Counted from the stretch's first letter, positions 11,810 through 23,751 are shown. The stretch is 64,000 bases of DNA from Trichosporon coremiiforme (GCA_039545355.1 BCJJ01000020.1:372001-436000), one strand, 5' to 3'. Program-made: numbers and translations. The notes: generated from the sequence alone by a model not told the origin.

Positions 11810-13576
11810 CTACAGGCCGACCTCCCACTTTTCGCGGTCCTGCTCGGCCATGCGAAGCGCAGTGTTGAGCTCCTCGACGCCCGCCGCGCCCATACCGCCG
11901 TCGTCCTGGCCGGCGCGGGGGAGGGAGAGGAGAGCGCGAGCGAGGCCCTCGTGGCTGAGACCGTCCTGGAAGGAGCCGAGGCCGTCGACCTCGACCTCGG
12001 AAAGCGAGAAGCCCTCCATGTCGTACTGCATGAGGTTGTCCTGGATGTCAACCTGGTCAACCTGGTCCATCTGCTGGACCGCAGCGCCCGGGGCCTTGTC
12101 GACGCCGATCGTGCTCTGCTGCAGCGGCTGAGGGCCGAACTGCTGCTGCTGGGCGTGAGCCTGCGTTGCCTGAGCTTGGGCTTGCGCCTGCGCCTGCTGC
12201 TGCTCGTTGCTGGGACCCGCGTCCGCGGATGAGGTCGCATCGCCAGACTTGGGCGTCGCGCTCTCCCCGCTCTCGGGCTCCTTGGACGAGTTGGCGCCAC
12301 GCTTCCTGTTCCCGCGCGGATTCTTGGGCGGCTTGAAGTCCTTGATCGGGCCGCGCAGTTTGCGGAACCGGTTGTAGATGTCGGGGTACTTGACCTTGAG
12401 GGTGAGGGCGAGCGCGGGGGGCTTGTCGGGGTCGACGTTGTGCGGGTCCTGCGCAATCTGCGCGAGGTATGCGCTCTTCTCCTCCTCAGTCATCATGAGC
12501 GAACGACGGATCGCGTCCGTGTCCTTGCCCGCCTCGATCTGGGCCACCAGCCATTCGTCGATAACCTTTGGCAGGCGGCCGGACTCGAGCTCATCGTCGG
12601 CATACGCATCGTGGCCCTCGTGCTTCCAGAAGTAGGAGACCTTGCACTCCCCATCCTCCATCTCGGTCAGGACGATGCGTGCAGGGCAGTCACACTTGAC
12701 GCTCTTCTTTGTGTTCAGGCGCAGCTTCTCGCGAGGCAGCGTCGTGCTGTGCTTTGCCTCGTAGCGCCCGGCATGGTGACACGTGAATGTGACCTTTTCC
12801 TTGATCGAAGACGTGCGGTTGCGCCGGCGGCGCTTCAGCGGGGGTGCCGTCGCAGCCTCGCTGGGGGGAAGGGACGCCAGCATCTTCTCGTGCGCCTTGA
12901 CACGGGCGCGGAGACGCTCCTCGGCGCGCTTCTGCGGCGTCGTCGTGCGCCGCTGCACGAAGTGGCACCACGACGACTCGCCCTCGAACCAGACGTCAAA
13001 CTCGGCGCGGTTGGTGAACGCGAGCATCTCAGGATGCGGGGTCTGGCCTTCGGTGCGGATCGGGCGTGAGAACGGCGCAAACTGCGCTTCGGCGGCGCGC
13101 ACGTGCAAGTGTGACGGTTGAGAAGGACCAGCTAGCGCCTGCTGCTGCGGTTCCGGCTTGAGATCCAGCATTTCCCTAGGGCCAGGGGGGCCGACGTTGC
13201 CTTCCATCTGTGCGTTCATGCCGTCGTCCATGCCATGCACATTGCCATGAACGTCCATGACAGAGCCGTCCATGACAGAGCCGTCCATGACGTTGAGGTT
13301 CGTGTTGACGCCGTCGACGCCGCCGGGTTGCTGCTGGAGGTCGCCGACCTGGGGGACGGACTGAGACTGGACATTGTGGACACCCTGGACTAGCATCTCA
13401 TGCTGTTGGGCTGCGGCCACGACGGCGGCGGCGGCGAGCTCGTCATCAAACTTGCCATCCTTGAAGAAGTCGGGGTGTAGCGCGGGGTCGATGAGCGAGT
13501 CATCGACCTGCACTTGGACCCCGGCGAGATTGAGCGGAGGGGGGCCGTGATGGCCCTGGTCGTCGGCGGAGGCCAT
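11810..13576 (-). CDS. Nuclear-type protein with FAR1/WRKY-GCM1-like zinc-binding domain
   Basis: A single exon of 588 codons from the ATG at 13576; an ATG 25 codons upstream gives a less plausible leader. The first about 160 residues are acidic and Asn/Gln/Met-rich, with a small repeat VMDGSVMDGSVMDVHGNVHG. A basic linker KRRRRNRTSS precedes a domain near residues 262-330 with the order CHHAGRYEAKHS, VKCDCPARIVL, FWKHEGHD. The Cys, Cys, His, His spacing resembles the FAR1/FLYWCH/WRKY-GCM1 DNA-binding fold found in Mutator-type transposases and in transcription factors derived from them. No DDE catalytic domain follows; instead come a basic stretch (PPKNPRGNRKRGANSSKE), a Gln/Ala tract and an acidic end. 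I infer a transcription factor, possibly domesticated from a transposase; the target is unknown. Fold assignment is by eye. Confidence 0.68.
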   Translation of the reverse strand: MASADDQGHHGPPPLNLAGVQVQVDDSLIDPALHPDFFKDGKFDDELAAAAVVAAAQQHEMLVQGVHNVQSQSVPQVGDLQQQPGGVDGVNTNLNVMDGSVMDGSVMDVHGNVHGMDDGMNAQMEGNVGPPGPREMLDLKPEPQQQALAGPSQPSHLHVRAAEAQFAPFSRPIRTEGQTPHPEMLAFTNRAEFDVWFEGESSWCHFVQRRTTTPQKRAEERLRARVKAHEKMLASLPPSEAATAPPLKRRRRNRTSSIKEKVTFTCHHAGRYEAKHSTTLPREKLRLNTKKSVKCDCPARIVLTEMEDGECKVSYFWKHEGHDAYADDELESGRLPKVIDEWLVAQIEAGKDTDAIRRSLMMTEEEKSAYLAQIAQDPHNVDPDKPPALALTLKVKYPDIYNRFRKLRGPIKDFKPPKNPRGNRKRGANSSKEPESGESATPKSGDATSSADAGPSNEQQQAQAQAQAQATQAHAQQQQFGPQPLQQSTIGVDKAPGAAVQQMDQVDQVDIQDNLMQYDMEGFSLSEVEVDGLGSFQDGLSHEGLARALLSLPRAGQDDGGMGAAGVEELNTALRMAEQDREKWEVGL

Positions 13577-14432
13577 GACGGAGCGGTCGCGGGGGTTACA
13601 GGGGGGGAGGAAAAAGGAATTGGTGAAGTGAGTCGCCAGTGGCGACAACAAACGGGAAGGGTTAAAAACACGATGCTAGCGGCGTCAGTTGTCAGCCTCA
13701 CCCAGGGTCACCAGACTCGCTCCACCACGTGCATCCCTCTTGTCAGCCTCACACACCGGTGATTACGGTGCTTGCCACCAGATCGCCATGGCGATCTGTC
13801 CTCTGACGTTGTGCGCAAAGTGCGACACACACACACACCGCTCCGCGCCTCCGCTCCTCGCGCCCCTCCACGACGCCCATGGAATGCTTGTGAATCCACA
13901 CTCAATGGAGCTCCGGGCTCTCAGACTTCCCCCTACCAGCTCAGTCATGACATGCCGACGCAAGTGGCGAACAACTCAACTCGCGGTCAGACGAGATCGT
14001 GTGAAACCTCTGTACACTCATATGGATGCCGTCATACTCAAGAACCGAGTTTGCTTCTGATGGAGCAATGCCAGCAGATGGGCGCCGTTTGCTTCCTTGC
14101 GCAGAGCTATGCAATCGACAGTGTGTTTAGCACAGATGCCTTCCCACGCTAGGCTACGATCTGAAAGAAGCATCAGCCGCCGATCTTCGCGCAGAGAGCA
14201 TCGGCATCGGTCAGTCCCAGTCAGTAGGACACGCCTGAGCCACCGCTGGCTCCATTCAGTCAGATGCACCGCGGTAACAGTCGACTGACGTATGAGGTGT
14301 AATGCGCAGCAGCCGCCGAGTCAGCGACTGTGTGGACGGCGCTCGCCGTGGCCCGATAGATACACAACGTTCATTTTTAAGTTGGATGGAGTTCGGCTAT
14401 GCTACAGGTCTTGAGGTTCATGAACCCCTACG
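13577..14432. other. Upstream region of FAR1-like gene / 3' side of SWIM-RING gene
   Basis: 856 bp without a convincing gene. A 13-bp direct repeat ttgtcagcctcac lies at 13689-13701 and 13740-13752 and flanks a CACGTG at 13726-13731, so it is a candidate upstream control element of the FAR1-like gene. The rest shows nothing recognisable. Confidence 0.5.
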
Positions 14433-15936
14433 TTACTCAAGTTCGTCGCCTTCGGCGTAGACGTCGGCCCATGTCTTGCCCTTCCCGCCCTTGACGAAGT
14501 GATGATAGTACGTGCTGAGGTGGTCAGTTGCGCGATCTGAAGCTCGTAAATTGTAAACTCACGACGTATCGCGGACGCCACTCATACCCGCAATGCTTGC
14601 CATGTTCATACTGCGGTCAGTTGCGAAGCAGCTGGAACACTCACTACCCGGACCGAGTGTGTGCGACTCCGCCCTTGAGCTGTGGCGCCGGCGCTGCCCA
14701 GGGTGCACGGCACCAGACGCAGGTGGACGCTGTGCTCCTGCTTTTCTGGCTATCAGTCGGAGACCTACGAGTGTACTCACTGCGGATGAAGACCACATCC
14801 TGAAGCACTCGCCGTGCAGGGCTGATTGCTGTCAGCACGAGGCATTGACGTAGCAACTTACGCTTTCCGCAACCGCCGACAGAAACATCGAACACCAGCC
14901 TTCCGGACTCGAAATCCTTCCTGGTCATCTCCTCGAAGCAGCTGTGATGTCAGCGTGCTGTGGTCATCCAGGGTCTTACATGGGACAATCATCCCCAATT
15001 GTTGCCAGACGTCTTCCTCCTGGGACGGTCTCGTCCACCAGCCCTCCTTCGACCACTTCCTTCCTCTCAGTCAACTCCACCGTCTGTTCTTCAGAGTCAT
15101 CTGCGCCACCGGTAGCCTTGTGGAACATCTTCTGTACAGCTTCCGAAGCGAGTGCGTCGGTGGATGCAGGCGCGGAGGCGTAGATGGAGGCAAGCTCGTC
15201 AGGCTGGTGTCAGTATTGGAAGCGGTGAAGAACGCACGAGCAGGGCTCTCTGGAACCACAGGTCGGATGTTTGCGGCGCTTTCAGAACCTTTAAGCTTGA
15301 CAGTCAGTTGACACCAACAGCAGGACCCACAAGATGAAGAGAATGTGCTTGCAGGGAGAATTGCCCTTCAGGTTGTCTGGGCAGTCGCATGACGGCTTGG
15401 TGCTCATGCTAACAGTCTGTAGGGAAGGTCAGAGGCTGTGTCTCATATCAACGCACATAGATGTTGCCGGTCGAGCCGAGCATGTTGAAGGTCTCGCGGA
15501 TGCTGCCAGACGTAGAATTAACGCCGGAGCGGTTAACCATGAACTTCAGTTAGCTCAGCCTTTGTCGAAATCCCACCATGCGCTGCGAAAGGACCCTTTC
15601 CACTGTTTCGTCAGCCATGTTCGCCATGCAAGCCTACTCCTGTCCACGACCGTTTTGGGGCATCTGCAGGTTAGCGCAAGGCGACGAGGCGGCCACACAC
15701 GATTTCCTGTACCGAGCCTCTCTCTTTGGAGCAGGAGGTTCCTTCGAGTCTTCCTCGCCTTTGCGTTTACGCTTACGAGACTTGGCTGGGGATGTTTCTG
15801 CCTTGACGACCACTTCGAGGTCGGTGAGCTCTTGCTTGACCGTGTTCGACGAGGTGGCCGCTATATCGGAGAGGGACGGGATGAGGGAAGCCTCCCTCTT
15901 CACGATTGAGGACTTGCGGGTGCTTCTTCTCGTCAT
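14433..15936 (-). CDS. SWIM zinc finger + RING protein, predicted E3 ubiquitin ligase
   Basis: Twelve exons, including two micro-exons of 26 nt, join in frame to 364 residues: 15936-15701, 15663-15638, 15602-15577, 15543-15457, 15416-15331, 15295-15238, 15203-14980, 14941-14862, 14821-14781, 14745-14645, 14610-14563, 14514-14433. A basic N-terminus (KSRKRKRKGEE) suggests nuclear entry. Then comes FNMLGSTGNIYTVSMS and a SWIM finger SCDCPDNLKGNSPCKHILF (CxCx9CxH, residues about 131-150). After an acidic linker a RING lies at about 246-310: CPICFEEM, GGCGKPLHGECFRMW, TCVWCRAPW. The end GYMNMASIAGMSG, then DTSTYYHHF, is the usual C-terminus of fungal SWIM-RING proteins. RING proteins recruit E2 enzymes; the substrate is unknown. 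Every junction keeps family motifs in frame, which is the main support. It is divergent from the dsRBM-like gene. Confidence 0.85.
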
Positions 15937-16275
15937 GTTGCGAATGAGCTGCGAATAGTGCAACAGAGGAGGGAAGATGAGAGTCCGTAGCGCAGTTGTA
16001 TGGCTGATCCCGGGTGATTGTACGCAGATAGCCGCTACCCCGTGGGGTAGATCGCCACTGGGTGGCAAAAGAGCCCTCACGCAGCAGCGCAGCAGGTGTT
16101 GCAGAAGGGGCGAAAGGTGCGCGCCTGCGGGTGCTGATCCTTGCGCCCCTTCGATCCCACTGCCAGCATGCGAAACAATGACACACACAGCTGAAGGTCG
16201 TGGAGAAAGAGAGAAGACTGTGATCGTCATCCAACTGTCAACTGCTCTGCGTCTTCCCCATCATCATCAGCAGCC
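15937..16275. promoter_or_regulatory. Short bidirectional promoter, SWIM-RING / dsRBM-like gene
   Basis: 339 bp lie between divergent start codons. A ctaccccgtggggtag near-palindrome is at 16035-16050. No TATA box could be assigned. The short distance suggests coordinate expression (inference). Confidence 0.5.
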
Positions 16276-17889
16276 ATGGAAGACATCGATCTCTTCGACG
16301 CACCGGGTCATCACCCTCTGTTGCCTGTGCCCAGGGAGCTCAACGTCCGCCCTCCGGGCGCCAACGCTCACGCCGCCGAAATTCTGACGCAGATGATGGC
16401 AGATGCGCCCATTGCTGAGGATCAAGTTCTCGATATCTCAGCCGGAATCGAGAAGTCACCTAAGGAAGAGACTGTGCCTCTCCCCTCTTCGACTCCCGGC
16501 AGCCCGGCGAAGCAGTCTGCCTCCCTGCCTAGTACACCCTACAAGCCCGTCGAGAGCGCCGCCGAGCCGGAGAGCATCAAAGGCGTACTGCCTTCGGTAT
16601 GTGTCGACCCTTTTCATCGCTGACACTAGCCCGCTGCGACACCCAAGGCGTCAGGTATCTCGACGCCGGTACAGACGGAGGGAGACACTCTCTCCAACGG
16701 ATGCGACCTGCCCATTCCCAAGCCCGGAAAGGGCTACGTTCCGAAGGTGGACTTTAGCTCGGGAATCTCCTCTCTCTCGCCTCAGCATCCCACTCGCGTG
16801 TGGAATAGCCTTCTGCATGCCTGTTGCCCCGAGCATCAGCCGACGGTTAAGTGGCAGTACATTAACTACATTAACCGTCAGAGTGAGTCATCGCGAGACC
16901 GGGCCCGCTGATGCTTAGAGGGTTACTTGGCTGAGATGACTGTGACTCTGCCTCCTGAGCACCCAATCCTCAAGATGTTGTCGAAGGGACACACTCTTCT
17001 CAGCGACACCTGCTCCGCCGAGTACAAAGACGCGGTTCGTCGTCTGGGAGGCGAGAAGCGCTGGAAAGGACAAACGAAAAGGCTCAAGGTAAGCTCCCCG
17101 GTTCACACTGTGCTGAGATTCCAGGCAGAGGCTCAAAACGATGCAGTTCGCCAGTGCATCGCCGACAACGGCCTTCTTTGGGTCAACTACGAGGTCATGA
17201 GCGCTGTTGATCCTGGGACCTACCTTGGTGACCAGGCCGCTCGCATCCGCGGTGGAAGGCCCATGCTCAAGGTCCCCGTCCAGCCATCCGAGCACGCGCC
17301 CAAGCGTCCCATGGAGGATGGACACATGGGTGGGAGGAGCGTCCGGCCTAAACTTACCAGGACTACGGCCTCCGCCATCAAGGTCACCGAAGTCAGCGCA
17401 GTCCCCAGGAGCTGGCACTCCAGAGGTCCGTATTTGCCATGTCGTGGAGCTGACCTACAGGGATCAACCAAAGTCCGGCTGTTGCAACAGGTAGCTAGAT
17501 GGGGCCGCCTTCTAGCTAACCACAGATACCGAGAAAGCCCAGACACCAAGCACTCAACCCGGGCAGACTGACTGGCAGCAGCAACTGTCCTGTGAGCTCA
17601 TTGTATAAGAACATCGCTGACGCCAGCGTTTTGCCTTGAGGCAGGGATGCCAGTTCCGAAGTACTACCAGCGCATCGAACGACGGGAAGGTGCTTCCACC
17701 CTGTTCTTTGGCCAGGTCATGGTAGAGCATGACCACTTTGAGTCGGAGTAAGTGCCCGCGGCGCTAAAACAACCGTGTGTTACACGAGCTAACGCCGCCA
17801 GCAAGGGCTTCGTCAAGTTGCGCGAGGCCCGCCAGGAGGTCGCCCGCCTCGTTTTCTGCGAGCACTTCGGCCAGGAGCCTTCCCCTTAG
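16276..17889 (+). CDS. Uncharacterised protein with C-terminal dsRNA-binding-motif-like domain
   Basis: Eight exons (16276-16596, 16630-16882, 16919-17088, 17125-17425, 17461-17490, 17526-17591, 17627-17747, 17802-17889) give 449 residues. The N-terminus (to about 130) is Pro/Ser/Thr-rich and probably disordered. A region around 150-270 (HPTRVWNSLLHACCPEHQPT and QYINYINRQKGYLAEMTV) looks folded but unknown. The C-terminal about 70 residues read SSFCLEAGMPVPKYYQRIER, TLFFGQVMVEHDHFESDKGF, KLREARQEVARLVFCEHFG. This fits the alpha-beta-beta-beta-alpha plan of a double-stranded RNA-binding motif: short helix, a YY strand, an FFGQV strand, then a final helix of the AxxxxA type. The usual KKxAK basic helix end is weak, so RNA binding is uncertain. 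A role in RNA silencing or editing would be speculation. Confidence 0.72.
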
Positions 17890-18114
17890 CTACCGTTTTG
17901 GACTTGTACATCGCCTCCCATGCATGCAACCTGTGAATTTTAAGTGTAGAAAGCAGTGCGATGCTGCGAATTGGCATCGCCGCCACCATTGCCGGCAGAG
18001 TGGAGGTGCCTGATTGGTGACGCATGCGCACGGTGCTCTCACTACCACCTGATAGAAGTCGGCGGGGTGGACTTAAGACATCATCTCCACAATCACAACA
18101 TCAACCACACCGAC

Positions 18115-20005
18115 ATGTCAGCCACGGATGTCCTCACCGAGGCGCCCACCCCAACAGAGATAGCGACAAGCGTAGCAAGTGCGCTCGAGGCGCTGGCGAC
18201 TGCAGTGTTAGCAACGGCCACTGCTGTAGCCGATGAAGCTCAAAATGTGACCTTGCCCCTGGGGTTAGATGGCAGCGATGTGACGCAGAGCACTGGAAAT
18301 TACGTCGTCGTGAGTGTCAGTACGTTCGAGAGGCTTGCAGACGCCTGCGTTGCTGATGTGAGCTCCATCGCCGGTAGCTCACACGGCTGGTGGGCGTCTC
18401 AGCAGTCTCGAGCCGGCTGGTCAATGCGGCGCTTACACGCAGAACACGATCATCGGACTGCTGATCGTCCTCGGGGCGTCAGTGCTGAACGCGTTCGGGC
18501 TGAACCTCACGAAGCTCGACCATTTGCAGAACTCGGCGATTCCGAAAGCCCAGCGGAAGAAGGAGTACCTGCGGCCACTGTGGCTGGGCGGCATGGGAAT
18601 TTACATCTTGTCTCAGGTGCTGGGCTCGCCGCTGGCTCTCCGCTACCTGCGACCAGACTGGGTTGCGCCGTTGGGAGCGAGCTCGCTCATCTTTAACTTT
18701 GTGTTCGCGTACTTCCTCGTGGGAACGCGTGAGTAGCTAAGAATACGAGTGACTGCAGCTGACGCCGCAGCGGTAACCACATCGGACATCCGCGGCACAG
18801 CGCTGATCGTGCTGGGCGTGATCCTCATCCTCGTCTTCTCGAGCATCAACCACGGCCTGCGCGACTCGCTGTCAATAGACGAGTTGTCGACGCTCTGGCG
18901 GCGACCAAGCTGGCTGTCGTACTTCTTCTTCCTGACAGCCGCTACTTTCGGCGTGTACCTGATCTCAGACGTCCTAGCGAAGGTGTCCAAGAACCGGGCG
19001 AGCCTCGACTCGCTGCCCTCGCCCGAGCTCCCGACCACGCGATTCGGGCGCGCATCGCCCGGCGCCAACGGATCAGCCATCGCCGAGTACTGGGGCAAGG
19101 GCAAGTGGATCTTCAAGTACGCTCGCGGCACGTTCCAGCACTACGAGAACATCATCCTGCGACACATGGAGGCCATGCTCAGCCGCACGTCCGAAAGCCG
19201 CGTGCAGTGGTTCGAGGGTATTGGCTGGGCAGCCTGCGGGGGAAGTCTCGCAGGTCTTTGTATCATCTTCACCAAGGCCGTCGTCAAGATCACATGGCTC
19301 CCCGGCCACCCGGTACGTGCAAGCGGCCGACGTGTGACCTCAGGCTAACGACCAGCTGCTCCACTTCGTCTCCATAATCACGATCCTGTTTTTGATCATC
19401 ACGGCCGTGTCGCAGATTGTGTGCCTGAACAGGGCCCTCAAGTGTGCCGACACGGTGACGGTCGTCCCGCACTTCTACGGCGGCTACACCGTGTTCGGTG
19501 CCATCAACGCCCTGATCTTCTACGACCAGACCAGCGCGTATGCGACCTGGACGCTGGTGTGCGTCTTCCTCTCCATCGGTGTACTGATCAGTGGAGTTGT
19601 GAGTTTTCCGACAGATTTCCTTGAACTGACAACCAGGTGCTCCTATCCACGAAGCGTGCGGATGAGGACCCCGCCACTCAAGGGCAACAAACGACGACGA
19701 CGGTCGACGCAGACCCCACCGTCCGGCTGCACCCGCGCCAGCCGACCGATGGCGGCGAGAACGGTGGCGTGCTCTGGACTGTCGGCGAGGACGAGGACGA
19801 GAGCGACGACGAGAATAAGAAGGACGGCCCTGGTGTCGGCGGAACCAACACCGAGGGCGAGAGGGGCGGCCTGCTCCTTGTTCACGACGAGGACGAGCGA
19901 CTGCGCAGCCCCGCCCGGCGAGGATCTAGGCGGTTGGAGGATGAGGAGGAGGCCGAGTTTGGGCCGTTCGCGTCTCCGATGCGTTCCCCCCGCTCTCTGC
20001 AGTGA
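18115..20005 (+). CDS. NIPA-family Mg2+ transporter
   Basis: Five exons (18115-18309, 18443-18728, 18771-19312, 19356-19598, 19637-20005) give 544 residues. After an Ala/Thr-rich N-terminus of about 65 residues, the first membrane segment IIGLLIVLGASVLNAFGLNL opens a NIPA-type array of about nine hydrophobic segments. Others are WLGGMGIYILSQVLGSPLAL, LGASSLIFNFVFAYFLVGT and GGYTVFGAINALIFYD, the family's most conserved block. The cytosolic tail from about 425 is rich in Asp/Glu and Arg (VGEDEDESDDENKKDG) and not conserved. NIPA proteins move Mg2+ and some other divalent cations at the plasma or endosomal membrane; this is by family, not shown here. The exon 1 to 2 junction was set by the acceptor ttacacgcag, which alone restores the family frame. 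Confidence 0.85.
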
Positions 20006-20228
20006 ACAGCTTTCCCAGCCCCCATTGAGCATCTTACACTACCACCATATAATACAAACCCATACGACCATACGACTCTTGTGACCCAGGACCGCACCGC
20101 ACATAGCCATAGATAGAGTGCATTTTTGTCATGTTGTATGAAATGAGAGAATGGTGCAACACGATAATCGAGGATGCCAAGATGCTGCTAGAGAGGGGAG
20201 GGGGGTATGCTAGACGTTGAGGGTTAGA

Positions 20229-21626
20229 TTAAGCCTGGGTAGGGGTGGTCTCGATGGCCTGGACCTCCTCCGGAGCCTCGAGGCCGTAGGCATCGTTGAC
20301 GGCGTCGAACCATCCGGGGCCGGCGAGGTCCTCGACGGCGCCGCGCTCCATGATGACCCAGGAGTACTTGAGGATGTCGTAGACGACGAGGTCGTCGGTC
20401 GAGAGAACCTCGATGCCAGGGACGTTGCGGGTAACGCGCCAGAGGTTGGCGACGCCCTCGGCCTCGCGCATGGGTGAGTGGACGAAGAGAATGTTCAGGC
20501 CGTTCTTGGGTCCGAAGCGCTTCGTGGCTGATGTCAGTTGTAAGTCCTTGACGGTGTAACTCACTGGCATCGTCGGCGAGAGCCTTGACAGCCTCATAAG
20601 TTCCGGGCCACTGACCCTCGGCGACGTCCTCAACGACACGGAGGAAGCCATCGTTCAGCTTGGCGCTGAGCGCGGTGCGCAGGCCGAGCGTTCGGACTTT
20701 GCGGGGCAAGTCCTGGGCCCAGTCACGGGGCTTCAGCTCGAAGATCGGGGCTCCTCCACGACCTGTACGTTAGCTCATCCATGTCACGTTCAGCCAGCTA
20801 AGACTCACGGGTACCGCTGCTCGCGTCTCCAACACGGGCCTTTCCGGATCCCTTCTGCGGCCTGAGTTTCCGGCCAGAGTAGGCAACAGTCGAACGGTTC
20901 TTCGTGCTCTGGTTACCCTGACGGAGAGTCGAGAGGTACCAGACGACATTGCGGTGGAGGATGTCGCGGCGGAGGGGAAGGTTGAAGACGTGAGCGGGGA
21001 GGGGAAGGGTCTCGCCGTTACCTTCGGTCGGGTTCTTGGAGGTAAGAGACGAGACAGGGTGGTCGATAGGCGAATAGAAGTCGGTGGGGACCTCGTGGAG
21101 GCGGACTATGGTTAGCGATGGACATTGAAGTAGCCTCATTGACAACAAGTGCAGAGTGCGTTCCCGATCACAACAAGGTCAATCGCCTCGCCTTCCTCGA
21201 CACTGGCTGCTACCTCTTCCATGTCATGCTATGCCCGGACTATGATACTCACCACCACGAGAGGCAACTACCTGCCTAGGGGTCGGCTTCGATCCGAGGT
21301 CGACGAACGAGACGTTCGGGGGAAGGTGAGCGGTGAGGTCGTTCGCGGCGGCAACATCCTCGGCGTGAGCGGCGGGCTGCTTCTCCGACGACTCGGAGGC
21401 CGGGGGTACCTCCGTCGCGAACGCGCGAGCGGCTACTCGTGATGATCCGACAAGCGGAGTAAGGATCGGGCGGCGGAGAGCCTGCGGAACATTAGCACTC
21501 GGACTTCGACATGAAGGCGTGTATCCCATCGACTCGGGAGCTTGAAAAGGCCAGCAGCATCTTCGGAGCTGTAGGAACCTTCATGAGAACGCGTTTACTA
21601 ACCTGGAGACACCTGGCGGCCTGCAT
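20229..21626 (-). CDS. MRPL4: Mitochondrial large-subunit ribosomal protein uL4m
   Basis: Five exons (21626-21603, 21481-21253, 21105-20809, 20762-20565, 20527-20229) give 348 residues. The start MQAARCLQ is only eight codons long before intron 1 and splices to ALRRPILTPLVGSSRVAARA, a classic Arg/Ser/Leu mitochondrial presequence; no other ATG gives one. The mature part has LPLPAHVFNLPLRRDILHRN, TVAYSGRKLRPQKGSGKARV, RRGGAPIFELKPRDWAQDLP and LRTALSAKLND, the uL4 core with its extended loop lining the exit tunnel. It should be part of the mitoribosome large subunit. The C-terminus is acidic (LEAPEEVQAIETTPTQA), unlike cytosolic uL4. The gene converges on the NIPA gene, with about 220 bp between stops. 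Confidence 0.92.
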
Positions 21627-22939
21627 GACGGTTCGGCTTGCTGGTGAAAGGTCCTTAAACCGACTTCCGAAGTCAAAGAGACTGAACTTTCCACTCACTC
21701 ACGGGGCGACGGAACCAAATCCGACCGTCTCCGGTGGAGGTCAGTCTGTATGGTGGAGGCGTCTGGACCTTCAGTGCAAGAGCCAGAGTTCATCGTCTTG
21801 ACTTCATGCATAGACGCCTGTCATCGCATGACTGTGTGAAGGATGGCTGCTCAATACATATCGATGCTTCGAACTATTCCAAACCCCTGGTTGCTTGGTG
21901 GAAGGAGGACCCAGATCCTCTGTATCGCAGCTGTATCGCAGGACCGCTGTCCTCTGACTTCTGGCTGATCAGTTACGAGACGTTGAAAGTCCGTGTTCTG
22001 CCCGACTGTTGCGCCACTCAGCACACGTTAAGGCTGCGTCTCAAGGCTGCGTGTCACGTCTCAAGTTGCGTTCACAGTCAAGCAGTGCTGGTTGCCATCG
22101 TCATAGTAGCGTAATCATGCAGCTGTCCTCCGCAAAAGTGACCGCAATCGTCGCGTCCCATCTTCAATAGCTCGAGCAAGGAATGTGGATATGGACATGG
22201 TTATCAGGGCTGTCCTCCCCACTCTCCATACCCCTTGAGTCTACGACCTGATGACTGGCGGTTGACGGGGAGAGCGGGCGAAGTCAGGCTAGGAAGGGAT
22301 GGTGAGCCATAGTGGATCGAACAAAGATCGCAACAGGGACTGCACCTCATGCACTTGCAGGGACACCAATGTCATGGGTTTTGATGGTTATGCGTATGAC
22401 TGCGAAGAGGACGTAACATCGTACATGTCGTCGCATGCATGCACACACGCAAACAACAGCACCAAAGGGCGAAAAATGGAGGTGTGCGGCGGGAGTCCCG
22501 CGAGTGTCGGCGATATGCCACGCGGCAAGTGCCACGCACCCATCCGGTTTCTGAACCGTATCGCCGACAGGTCAGATTCTGCAGGTCGGCGGGTGTGGGT
22601 TGAACATGGCGAACGGGCAGCTGTTGGTCGTCTCTCCACCGCAAGATCGTGAGTAGCGAGCTGCTGAGCTGCCCGACCACTGTGCTGACCATCGCGCTCT
22701 CGACGTCGACACCGCTACGCCCGTTACGCTCTGTTTTACCCCGCTGTCCCCGACCGAATCGACTGGATCGTTGTCCTGCTCTCGAAACTTGCACGCTGAA
22801 TTTCGGATCTTGTGCAACTTTTGCTGGAACCAATTGTGAACTTGAATCGGACGCTGGACCTACACTGCTCGCGAATCTTCACGGTCTCCGTTGCTTCATC
22901 GCTCTGTTTCTCGACTCGTGCGCTCTCAATTACAGAAAA
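21627..22939. other. Divergent intergenic region, uL4m / RPS16
   Basis: 1.3 kb between the two start codons. Short duplications are visible: ctgtatcgcag twice near 21918-21940, and aaggctgcgt twice near 22030-22052. The last about 250 bp before RPS16 are pyrimidine-rich, as expected for a ribosomal protein promoter. No gene was seen. Confidence 0.5.
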
Positions 22940-23751
22940 ATGTCGGCCGTCCAGACCTTCGGCAAGAAGAAGGTGCGTTGTTTTGGGAGCGAGCCCTCAG
23001 ACGAAAGAACCGGTTGCTGACGCTGCGCCTTATCTCCGCCATCATCGACACTTGACGTCCTCATTCATTCTGCTTGCGATCTCTGTTACGCTGGATATCT
23101 GGAACTGCGACTTGCTTGGAATCATGGTCCCCTACTCTACTTCCGCAACTTTTTACGACACCACCGCTCATTCTTGAACATCGATTCTGCTCCCAACAGA
23201 CTGCTACCGCAGTGGCCCACGTCACCCCCGGCCGCGGCCAGGTCCGCCTTAACGGCTCCCCCATCTCGCTCGTCGAGCCGTGAGTCTCCAGAAGGACGCA
23301 AAGGGAACAGGATTACCGATGATGGGATTGAGGATCAGTCGAGCGGTGCAAATGGCAGCGGGAAGTGCCAGAGGAGTTCTGTGTTCCGCATAATCCTGAA
23401 GAGCGACCGCTTGCCTACACCACTCGATTTCTGCAATCTCTCGGAAGTTTTCTGGATAACTTCGCGCATCGATCTCTGGGAATGAAAGCTGACAAGGACA
23501 GTTCCACCCTCCGTTACAAGGTCTACGAGCCCATCCTTGTCGTCGGTTCTGACAAGTTCGCCAACATCGACGTCCGTCTCCGCGTCAAGGGTGGTGGCCA
23601 CGTCTCGCAGCTCTACGCCATCCGCCAGGCTATCGCCAAGGGACTCGTCGCCTTCTACGCCAAGAACGAGGACGCCGCTTCCGCTCTTGAGCTGAAGAAG
23701 ACCTACATTGCTTACGACCGTACCCTCCTGGTCGCCGACCCCCGTCGCTGC

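Noticed and set aside
23280..23501. Possible C/D snoRNA in RPS16 intron 2 (gatgatgg and cctga words)
   Set aside because: The C-like box deviates from the consensus, no closing stem flanks the boxes, and no clear guide segment precedes the D box.
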